DNA of 64,000 nt, taken from positions 34,375,831 through 34,439,830 of the forward strand of contig NC_049979.1 in assembly GCF_000003815.2 (NCBI RefSeq), written 5' to 3'. Made by a program: the position numbers and the translations under genes. The notes under the pieces were generated by a model, which made no database searches, had not been told where the DNA came from, and worked only from the letters and a program-made list of their open reading frames with translations. Below are positions 32,267 to 43,600 of this stretch, in pieces. The number at the start of each line of letters is the position of its first letter. Position 1 is the stretch's first letter. Source of the DNA: Branchiostoma floridae (taxonomy: Eukaryota > Chordata > Leptocardii > Amphioxiformes > Branchiostomatidae).

Positions 32267-35200
32267 ATGACATACGACTGCATAGACAAAGTAATAAGTC
32301 GTGTGTTTGCCGCGTACGGAGGGTTCCTGGCACGACACCCCGTCCCCTTCCTGGTTCTGCCCCTTCTGTTGGCAGGTGGGCTGGGAGCGGGCATGTATTT
32401 CATGGCGTCTGATTCGTCTGTGGAGGGACTGTACACACCTGATAATGGCCGCGGGAAGACAGAGCGCGCTGTGGTCCAACAGCACTTCCCTCTCAATGAC
32501 TCTGAAGCTTTTCAGGCCTCCAGAATCATAACGAACGGTAGATCGGCTAGCGTCATTGTGACTAGTAAAGGAAACGGCGACGTTCTGAGTACGTCCGTTC
32601 TGCAAGAGGCGCTGTCGCTCTACAACAATATATCCGGACTAGAAGTAAGGATATCAGCGACAGACTACACATTTGCGGACTTGTGTGCCAAATGGCAGTC
32701 CCAGTGTGTAGTCGGCGGGTACCACCTCCTCAACTTTACACTGGAGAAAGATGAAAACACGACCATTGGTTACCCCTGGACAAATCTACCTGACGGGACC
32801 CGGCTCTTCAGTGGAGCCGCCCTGGGAGGGGTAACTCTCGAGCCAGGGACGGAAGAAATAGTCAGCACCGCCGTCGCCTTCAAACTGACCTTCTACCTGC
32901 GCAGCGGAAAGCCCGGAGATGACAAACTGAGCGAAGAATGGGAAAAGGTGTTTCTGTCCTACATGGACAATTTTGAATCGGACATTATCGACGTTTCCCG
33001 AACCTCGTCCCAGTCTCTAGAGGAGGAACTGTCTGCCCTGACACCCCGCATCATCCCGCGGTTCGCCATCACCTTCACGGTCCTCATCACCTTCTCCGTC
33101 GTCTCCTGCATGATGCTGGACATGGTCCGCTCCAAGCCGTGGCTGGGCATGCTCGGTGCCGTGTCCGCAGGCATGGCGGTGGTGTCCTCCATGGGGCTGT
33201 GTCTGTACTGCGGGGTCACATTCACCAGCGTGGTCGCCTCCATGCCGTTTCTCATCATAGGTAAGTCATGCTTCTACTTTTTTGTCTATTACCTTCGCCA
33301 GAACGGTTAAGCTTTTGGTAGCATTTGTATGTGTGTATTTTTTACCTTTTACTGAGATCGTGAACATAAATACATGTACAAAGTGGTGACACAAGTTTAC
33401 AAAATTACTGGTTGATACGTTGGTGTAAGTTAGACCTCCAGGTAATAAGATACGCCAAAAAGCAGTTACTAAAGCAATTGGATATGGTTCTTGAAACGGT
33501 CAGACGTTTCAACTAGTATCCATTAGTTTTCGCCAGTGACACTGAAGAGATCTTGTTGGAGAGGGTTTTTCATATCCTAGCTGTGAAATGATCGATATGT
33601 AAAAGAGATCTAGTTGAAGAACAGGTTTATCCTAACTATGAATTGAAAAATAGGAGGAAGACAATTTTTCAATAGTCCAAAAGCTACAAAGGTAAGACCC
33701 GGCCTACTACACCCCGGGAAGAACAAACCGCTCTCAAAGATTTGTCCACTAATCAAGACAAAGTGATCCTTCCGGCAAACAAGGGCAGATGCACAGTAGT
33801 TTTAGACAGGGAACAGTATGGCAGATAGGTGAATACCTCTTAGGGAACAAAAACATCTACATGTCATTAAAAAGGACCCCATCACCCGATTTAAAGGGAA
33901 AATCACCACCTAGCCCTCGGCTCCAGAAATTAGAAAAGGACAAAATTATAGACCACGTCACTTATCGTAGGCTCTATCCGACTTCGGTGCAACCTCAAAC
34001 TTTCTACAGCCTTCCCAAAAGCCACAAACAGAATGCCCCCTACGCCCCATAGTGCCCAGGATAGGGTCAGCTACATACGGGATAGCAGGCTTTCTAGCTA
34101 AGATCCTGGGACCTTTAGTGGGGAAGTCTCAACATCATGTTCAGAACAGTTCAGAATTTTTTGACAAAAGACACACATGTGGAACAACATGAAATCATCA
34201 CAGTTCATACGATTCACTTGCATACCCACCCATCCCTCCCCCCCCCCCCCTCCCCTCCCCCAAGGACGCGGTCTCGGTAGTTAGGGAAGCCGTGAAGGCG
34301 GACGGCACACTAGCAGATAGAGCCAAGTTATCAAAAGCTACAAAGGTAAGACAAGTTAAGACTATGTTGATGGAAATGAGTTAATTTTTCCGAAATAGTT
34401 TTTCCGAAACTCCCTGGACATATGGGATGGTAATGGTGACCTTGTTTTTGTCGGTTGGGGGTTTGCATTTGAGCGTTTTCTTATAGTGGTTCCAGGTTTT
34501 AAGTGCTTTGTTGAAGGTCCAGTTCTTATAGCCACACTTGGTCAAGGCACTTTTGAGGTGTTTGTGTTCGTCTGTTTTGGCTTTATCAGAGGAAATGATG
34601 TTGTCTGTACGGTGGTAAAGGGTTTTATCACTGCCAGTTTGTGTTCACATGGGTGATGAGAGTCAAAGGCTAGATACTGGTCAGTGTGTGTTGGTTTCCT
34701 GTTCACTTCGAACTCGTAAGGCTGCCGTCTTTCTCTATAATAGTTTTGGTATCTAAGAAGTCTGCAATAAGTGTAATCTACATAGTGAAGCCAGTCCGGA
34801 AAAGTAACTGAGCGTCTTCTTCTCGAACTTCTCCATGTACAAGTTTACAACAATGGGTGATACGTATACCGGCGATCCCATTGCACAACCCTGCAGTTGT
34901 TGAAAAATTAAAACTGTCCTTTGTACTTGAAATAGGTACACCCTAGGCAGAGGTCTAACAGTTCGCACCGTTTGGTCAACGGATAATGTGGTTCTATCTG
35001 TTATTGTGTCGTCCGCCTTCACGGCTTCCCTAACTACCGAGACCGCGTCCTTGGGGGTGGTGGGGTGTATGCAAGTGAAAAGTGAGCACACATCGTATGA
35101 TCTGTGATGATTTCATGTTGTTCCACATGTGTGTCTTTGATTTTGTCAACAAATTCTGCACTGTTCTGAACATGATGTTGAGACTTCCCCACTAATAGTC

Positions 35201-37728
35201 CCAGGATCTTAGAGAGAAAGCCTGCTATCCCGTATGTAGCTGACCCTATCCTGGGCACTATGGGGCGTAGGGGGCATTCTGTTTGTGGCTTTTGGGAAGG
35301 CTGTAGAAAGTTTGGGGTCACACCGAAGTCGGATAGAGCCTACGATAAGTGACGTGGTCTATAACTTTGGCCTTTTCCAATTTCTGGAGCCAAGGGCTGT
35401 GGTGATTTTCCCTTTAAATCGGGTGATGGGGTCCTTTTTAATGGCATGCAGATGTTTTTGTCCCCTAAGAGGTCTTCACCTATCTGTCATACTGTTCCCT
35501 GTCTAAAACTACTGTGCATCTGCCCTTGTCTGCCGGAATGATCACTTTGTCTTGATTAGTGGCCAAATCTTTGAGAGCGGTTTGTTCTTCCCGGGTCTTA
35601 CCTTTGTAGCTTTTAGACTATTGAAAAAACTTCTTCCTCCCATTTTTCAATTCATAGATAGGAAAAACCTGTGCTTCAACTAGATCTCTTTTACATATCA
35701 ATTCACAGCTAGGATATAAAAACCCTCTCTTATAAGATCTCTTTAGTGTCACTGACGAAAACTAATGGATACTAGTTGAAACGTCTGACCGTTTCAAGAA
35801 CCATATCCAGTTGCTTGAGTACCTGCTTTTTGGCGTAATGTCTGGTTCACTTTTTACATTCTACTCGTCACGTTTTGCCCTCACCATCTTGCCTGAACAA
35901 CTGTGTATGTGCCCGTGCAGGTATTGGAGTGGACGACATGTTCATCATGCTGGCAGCCTGGAGGAAGACCCATCCCGGAGGCAGCGTGGAGGAGAGGATG
36001 CGGGAGACGTACGCGGAGGCTGCGGTCTCCATCACCATAACAACCATCACGGACGGACTGGCCTTCGGGATCGGCGCCATTACGGTGTTCCCGGCCATCC
36101 GCATCTTCTGCATCTACACCGGGGTAGCTGTGCTTTTTGATTACTTCTTTCAAATAACGTTCTTCGGTGCCTGCATGGTATTTGTAGGTCGCCGGGAGAA
36201 AGGCAATCGCCATGCAGTTACCTGCATGCGGGTGGCCATTCCCGAGGAGGCCAGGGATAGGTCGGGTTGCTATCGCCTGTTCTGCACAGGAAACGCCATG
36301 GCGGGAGTTAACGATAAGGGGGAATTCTCGGGGAGTGACCATGCTATCATGACCTTCTTCAAAGATTATTTTGGGCCTTTCATTACCAAAACATGGGTGA
36401 AGGTTGTAGTGATGGTAGTGTTTGCTGGGTACCTGGGTTGTGCCATGTGGGGATGTCTGCAACTGAGGGAAGGCATTCGCCTCAGTAACCTTGCTGCCGA
36501 TGACTCCTATGTAGTGAGTTACAACAACAAAGATGATCAGTATTTCACGTCCTATGGTGCCAAAATTTCTGTCAGCTTCACCGATGAGCTAGAATATTGG
36601 AACACAACCGTCCAAGATCAAATTGAAAATACACTCAGTCGGTTTGAGGAAACAGAGTTTAGCTCGGGGAAAAATGAGTCAGAATTGTGGTTGCGTGATT
36701 ACCTAGATTTTGTCGATCAGTTCTCAGGCTTCATTCCTGGTCTGGACGCCTCTAGCAAAGAGCCATTCATCACAAATCTCAGAGATCGTTTTCTCACAAA
36801 CGATCGTGCCAAACGGTACGAACTTGACATCGAGTTCAACCACAACCAGACCGAAATTCGGTCCTCTCGTTTCCTAATCCAGACGAAAGAAATTACTGAC
36901 TCTGTCCGTGAGAAGGATATGGTGATCAAAATGAGAGAACTCGCTGACCAGAGCCCTTTTAATATCACGGTTTACCACCCTAGCTTTATTTTCTATGATC
37001 AGTACATCGCCATCCTTCCGAACACCCTGCAGAACCTGGGTATCGCCACAGCCACCATGTTCGTGGTAGCCCTTGTCCTTGTGCCCCACCCCGTCTGCTC
37101 CATCTGGGTGACCCTGTCCATCGCGTCCATCTGCACGGGGGTGGTGGGGTACATGACCTTCTGGGACGTTAACCTAGACGCCATTTCCATGATCAACATC
37201 ATCATGTGTATCGGCTTTTCTGTCGACTTTTCGGCCCACATCACATACGCATTCGTGTCCTGTAAAGAGGACAGTAGCAATGCTAGAGCAGTGTTTGCCC
37301 TGTACACGTTAGGTATGCCCATCCTGCAGGGTTCCCTCTCCACCATACTAGGTGTAGCAGCCTTGTCCACCGCCCCGTCTTACATCTTTCGCACCTTTTT
37401 CAAAACGATGTTCTTGGTGATTCTGTTGGGGGCGCTGCATGGGCTAGTTGTTCTCCCCGTAGTGCTGACCTTCCTGGGGCCAGGTACATGTACTTGTAGA
37501 AACAATCGGGTTTGTGGGGAATCAGAGAGTAGCCAATGCGTTAGTCAGCAAAACAATGACCTGGTTGACGACACCATGAGAGCTTGGCTAGAGAGTCTGA
37601 AAACCCCCGTGGCTAGCAATACTAAATCGAGGCGCCCTTCAAGTGATCAGCAAATATACAACAGTAACTTACCCACATCGTCTCAGCAAGAGTACACCAA
37701 CCCTTCCTTTCAACCTGATGACAAGTAA
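32267..37728 (+). CDS. Patched domain-containing (PTCHD/RND) transporter, second gene
   Basis: Exons are 32267-33260 and 35921-37728 (CATAG|GTAAGT ... gtgcag|GT, phase 1), 933 aa. ATG at 32267 gives MTYDCIDKVISRVF. TM1 follows near residues 24-46, then a large extracellular loop, the TM2-6 sterol-sensing-like bundle, a second loop, TM7-12 and a Ser/Gln-rich cytosolic tail. Unlike its neighbour it keeps both acidic relay motifs: GIGVDDMF (TM4) at the exon junction and IGFSVDFSAH (TM10). It is therefore the best candidate for an active ion-driven lipid/sterol transporter here. Its intron sits at the same position and phase as that of copy 1, so the genes are paralogues. Candidate AATAAA signals at 39438 and 39626 would imply a long 3' UTR. 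Confidence 0.9.
33430..35840. mobile_element. Penelope-like retroelement arranged as an inverted pair
   Basis: The plus-strand half (about 33430-34350) encodes FYSLPKSHKQNAPYAP. The minus-strand half (about 34390-35650) encodes PLRPIVPRIGSATYGIAGFL, LVGKSQHHVQNSAEFV and a GCAMGSPVYVSPIVVNLYME block. This is the Penelope-type RT pattern (PKIHK, PLRPIVSSI, GTAMGSPLSPIVANLYME). Termini are inverted copies of ggtaataagatacgccaaaa and gaaacggtcagacgtttcaa. Both halves are broken by frameshifts. It lies within the PTCHD-2 intron. Confidence 0.75.
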
Positions 37729-40624
37729 AGCTTTTTTATGTCGAAATTGTGAGTAGATCTACGTAATTAGACATTGGCGGTTGGGAGACTAACGCAACAA
37801 ATGGTGAGAGGCTGAGAGCAAATTTACATTATATAGTAATCCAACTGTACCGTATTGTGGTACCACCGTGTTGTTTTCCGATAGTTTTTTTTTTCAAGTA
37901 GGATCAATATGTAATGTTACTGGGAAAAGAATAATGTAGCATGGTCTTTTTGTCAATCATTTTATGATATGAGTTAGGATGTGCTTTGGAAATAGACAGT
38001 ACATATTTGGGTGTACGTGTATATTGTTCACAGAAAACACAGCATCTCACGTTCCATTTTGGTGTAATCTAACGCTAGACCGTGGACACTTTGTGCGCGT
38101 TCGAACAGCTGCGGACAATTGTGTTTACTGCATGATTTTATGAATGTGAACATGTCCATGAGTCGAGTTATGTTGAGGGCAAGTGGGATGGAAAACATGG
38201 CAAATGAGTCCCCGCAAACACTATCAACTCGGTAATTAGCGGTACGTGCATATACCTAATCTGGCAGGCCTCATCGCGAAATTTGTAAGCTTCAAACTGT
38301 ATGTGTGAGCGGGTATTGTCATAATATGTAACGTTATCATTCTGTGCCAAATTGTACATTTTATGTTTCCAATGTGTGCCATGAAATATGTAAATGTAAA
38401 AAATTTCTTACTCTGTAAGTTTCAGTATTTATGAATATGTTTATGGTAAAAGAGGTGTTGTTTATATTCAATGTTGTCATTTTAAGTTCAGTTCAGTTTC
38501 CTAAGCTACATTTCAAGTCAGGGGCTGAACAAGCAAGATGTGTACCAAAAAAAACCTTCAGTGGCTTTTGACGCTTTTTTTATAAAGAATAGTGATACTC
38601 CTTCAGTAACGGTTAGCTAGTCTGCCAGAAAATATGATTTCAAAGTTACTTGATGACTTAATGTGCATCAACCAGTCACTTCTACACAAGTAAAATATAC
38701 AATTGTATAATTATATAGGTTAGGCGATTTGCAAGATTGTTTGTTTGTGCTGTACATAGGGCTAGACAATGGCCAAAGAAGTTACTTTAAGGATGTGCAT
38801 AATGTAAGTGTTGAAAATCGTGAAATCATAAGTCAGAGGCTGGGGTGACTTAATCATATTGTACAGTCCTAGATTTGCAGTGCTGACAAATGCACTTAAC
38901 AAAATATAACTGTCAGTAAATATGTAAAACAGCGCATACATCAGCCATGTACCGCTGATGTAACAGCTACATGTTGTCAATGTAAGATGTTTTACTTACA
39001 TTTGATGTGCTTATATTTGTGTGTTCTCGTTTTTGTATTTGTATTTTCAAATCTTCTAATTTTGTTGCAAATGGAAATGTTTGTGTGATATTTCAAATGT
39101 GTAAAAAATTGAAACGAGATGGAAGGAAAACCCTGCACAGAAACCCAGGGATGACATTCCTGCACGGAAGACCTAGGGAGAAAATCCTAGCCAAAACAAT
39201 GGCCTCTGCAACAAAATGTAAATGTGTTACATTATTTAGTGATGCATGTGCTTATGTGGTTGCGGAAATGTAAACTAGTGTCTTAAACGGTATGAATTCG
39301 AAGGTGGTAGGGTAAATACTGTACAATGGTTGTTTATAATTGTGAATTTTTTGTGATGAAGTCATACGTGTGAGTAGGTTAGATAGTAGCAGTGCAAATA
39401 GCTTGCAATGTTCGGTAATTTATGTTTTGTGAATGTAAATAAAACGTGGAAACGGCGAAACGACCTGTTACCGAAGAAAACTGCACATTGTCAAATCAAA
39501 ACATTGTTGCGCAAAAGCAGGTTCTTATACAATTATTTACAGTTGGGCGATTTGCATGATTCAGCATTTAGTACAGGGCTAAACATGAAAACGTTTTCTG
39601 TCTTTGAGTGGGGATATCTTGTTACAATAAAGCACTACATGATTGACAAGTGTTCACTTGTTTGCTTTATTCATGAATCCGTTTCTAGAGAATCCTCCAA
39701 TATGGTGTCCATCTTGTTCGGTCTGAGCTCGGAGCAGTATTAATCAAAACGGAGTAAGCGCGTCTAACTTCCAGCAATACGTTCACGTTAGTGGCTCAAG
39801 CCCGCATGTATTTCTACCTAGGTGGCCTTTTTTTTACCAGAAAGGGAGATATGTATGTTTTCGCTGTATTCCAAAGAGAGAAATTTGCCCTGAAAAAATT
39901 GTCCTGAATTCACAGAAGCCACTAGGCGACCCAGCATGAAAGTTTAAAGATTTTTAGTACGTTTTTTTGGGGGGTGAAATTTTGCAAAGCATATATTGAC
40001 CCTTAAGTACGATATATTGCTTCAAGTTCACTTCAGTTTGCAAAAGGCATACCTAGGTTGTGACTCGCATCGGTCATGAATATTAATGAGCTTGCCTCAT
40101 TTACAGCAAGATTATCCTTTGGTTAACCGAACGGCGTCTTCTCTGATTGGCTGACAGCTGACCATGGTTTGTGGCGATTATTTCTAATTCGGGAAAACGG
40201 AGGCGATACAAAGGGCGTCCTTGTGAGGACACTGTTTCGCCTTTGCGTAGGAGAATGGTTGTAACAGGGATGTATCGCACAGAATTATAAAATGATGTCT
40301 ATCAAAATGTTTCTTATACAGTTGTATTTTTCCTACGCTACCTGTCTGTGCCTCATTGTGTCTCAAATTATGTACTTTTCTGTGGCAATATTGCCTGACC
40401 ATGTACCAGGTACCCACGCAGCTTGGATTCTCATTGGTCTTTCTCGTGCCAATGGTGACAATTGTTTATTGTGTGAAAAGCTTCTATGTTTGCCAACAAG
40501 ATTGCCATCATCAATTCTAGAGTGTTTGTGTGGTAACGCTTTGTCACATTCATAGCCAGTACCTCAGAGCTCGGGTACCGGTTAGTTCAAGAGTATCGTG
40601 GAACAGGGGTTTGTGAAGAGAGCC
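37729..40624. other. Intergenic region between PTCHD-2 and MOXD1
   Basis: AT-rich, without recognisable exons. The left half is probably the 3' UTR and flank of PTCHD-2 (AATAAA at 39438-39443 and 39626-39631). The right end is the MOXD1 upstream region; no TATA element was convincing. Confidence 0.55.
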
Positions 40625-43600
40625 ATGGCAAAACCCTGCAAGAGTTCCCACTTGCTTACTTTTGCCATCGTTTTCGCCATTTTGGCGCGTCTTGTGAACG
40701 CCAGCGGTTTTACCCACCACGAGACGCTAGACGAGGCAGGAAAGTACAACCTGTTCTGGAAGTTTGATGAGGAGAAGATTGAATTCGAAGCTCACGTGCA
40801 GACGACAGGATGGGTCGGGTTGGGTCTGTCCCCGAACGGAGGCATGCCGGGGTCCGACATCGTCATCGGCTGGGTTAAAGACGGGAAGGCGCACCTGACG
40901 GTACGGCTGTATAAGATTTGTACTTCATATGCACGATTCTCTTCTGCTTTTTTCCTGGACCTGAAAAAAAATTAGTGTACCGGATTTTGGACCGATTAGA
41001 GAATGAACAGATCATACCGGCAGGCGCGTTTTGAAGCAGACCTGCCCAAGAAAATGACAAGAGCGAAGAAAAGGAGAGTTGATAGTATTTTTTTTTTTAC
41101 TGTCAAACTTGGTCTAAGTTAACGTTGTATACATAGATAGGTTTTTGAAACGCCAGTAGAAGTCGGATACTCAATCAAATAGATTCATTTGCAGCGAAAT
41201 GGACCGTTGTTTTGTCCTCACTTTTCTGGCAACATATCATTTCACGAGCTAATTGGCACGGGAAAATAGTGCCAAATTTTTTTAATGGATGATAAAGAGT
41301 TATGATGTATTTCTTACATAAATACTCTTAGCCTTCTTCGCGGCCGTCCGCCAGCGGTGGCGTTTATTATTTGGGGGAGCGCTGATTCATGGATTCGCGA
41401 TTTTCAACATATACCTTCCAGCGGGCGCAGGCATGACCTTTCGCCGCGGATTTTCAACATATGGACCGAGTTTTTATACCGGAAAGGTCTTGCCTGCGCC
41501 CGCTGGAAAATATATGTTGAAAATCAAGAATCAGCTCTCCCCCAAACAATAAACGCCATGGAGCGCTGCGAAGGAGGCTACTGCTCACATATGCGCTTCA
41601 ATCTCGGTACAGCAATACAATGTTGTGCTGTTTCATTCTTCACTGTTTTAACATGTTGTGCCTCCATATCAATTACATTACACCCACAGGACCGATATGC
41701 AGACGCGAAGGCACAGCCCGCTGTGGACGAAAGCCAAGACTGGGAGCTGGTGTCTGGGAACGAGAACGGGACTCACACCGTCCTGAGGTTCAGTCGAAAA
41801 CTCATGACCTGCGACACTAAGGACCGCGTCATCAACGTTAGTGATACTAGTATTTAGAATTGAACTAAGCAAACTACTCATTCTTGTCATATGTCTACTA
41901 GTTGTTTCTAAGACGTTTCATGTTCACACAGACCGTACACTAATTATGACCAGACTGTATGCTTCAACATTGAGAAGGAAGTGATTCATCAAAAGATTGA
42001 AATACTTGCAATTGCTCGAGAGTGCTCGAGACGACGGTTGGCCAAGAAAATAATTTTGAGCAACACGTAAAAGTCATATCATCTCTTCCCACAGAAGGAT
42101 ACCATGCGCGTGATATGGGCGTGGCATGACGAGGATCCAGAGGAAGATTCTGGCGGTGACGGCCCCGGGTACCACTCCTCCAACAGGGGAGTCAGGAGCT
42201 CCATCCTCATCACCCAGGCCGTCCCAGAGACCAGTCTCCCGGACACTACTTACACCTTCGATGTCATCATGAACAACGTAAGATCTCATCATTTCTCTGT
42301 GTACCACTAGTAACGTAGATTTGTGATACTTTATGCTGAAGTAATCTTATATGTATTACCTTACCTGCCCAGGTATCCATCCCCAACTATTGGCATACGT
42401 TGTACTGGTGCATGCTTATCAAGCTGCCTGCTATGGACAGAAAACATCACATTGTCAAGGCAAGTATTCGAAAGTTTCATTTTTCATACCCCTTCAACTC
42501 ATCAATCAAATGTTGTCAGTAGTTTCAAAACTAGACACCAGATATCTTTCCGAATTTTCATTCTTAAGTATATGAAGAAAAGTTTGATCAGAATGTGTGA
42601 GGATTTTGTGCAGTACGATCTTACTAAAGCACCTAAATGACTGAGATATTTACCGACTGTTGATGTAGATGGAGCCGGTGATCACGCCAGGGAATGAAGG
42701 ACTAGTTCACCACTTTCTGGTTTACAAGTGCAGGAGGAACCTTACCACTACCCTACCAGACGATCACGAGGGGCACAACTGTTTTTCACCCGGCATGCCA
42801 ATGGAATGGGGGGAATGCTTCGAAGGGGATATCATTGCCGCATGGGTCACAGGAACAGGGGTAGCGCATTTCGTAATTCTGTCGTGGCAAGATGTCAATG
42901 AGGGTTATAAGCTAAACAGAACAGAACTGGCGTGGTACATAAGTTTTACATCGACATAACTTTATTTGGTTTGACCTAAAACTGTTGAAGAATTGAGAAT
43001 TACAAGACTTATTCACCTCAGAGAGGAACAAAGTGGCCACTTGATTTGAATTCCATAAATAGATCCCATTCAAAGCCAATTTCATTTGATTCCAGGTAAG
43101 ACACTCTCCTCCCGATAACTTTAAAAGGTCATCGATGTAATGCTAACAATGTTTACATCCGATTTCAGGCTATCACGTACCCAGAGCACGTGGGTTACCC
43201 TATCGGGGGCGATGACGACACTGAGTACGTAATGCTGCAAATGCACTACGACAACCCGCAGATGCTACCAGGTCATTCATTGGTTTCTCACGATGCTTTA
43301 TATCTAACCCTTACTTTTGGCTAACCAATTATACGTCTTTTTAAATTCCTATTCATTTACGATATACACCACCCTTCACTTCAGGAACTCGATCGTTGAC
43401 ATTCCAGGGTGATACTCGACTATTAACTAATATCTTTATCATAGGCTTGTATGATAGTTCAGGACTAAGGCTCATCTACACACCAGAGCTAAGGGAGAAT
43501 GAAATTGGCATCTTTGAGGTGGGCATGAGACTGGGGAAAGAGCATGTCATCCCACCTGGTGCAGACAGCTTCACATCAGCAGCTTTCTGCGATCCACAGT

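Noticed and set aside
41357-41857. 166-codon open frame overlapping MOXD1 exon 2
   Set aside because: Its first two thirds run through the fold-back MITE; only 41690-41836 is exon.
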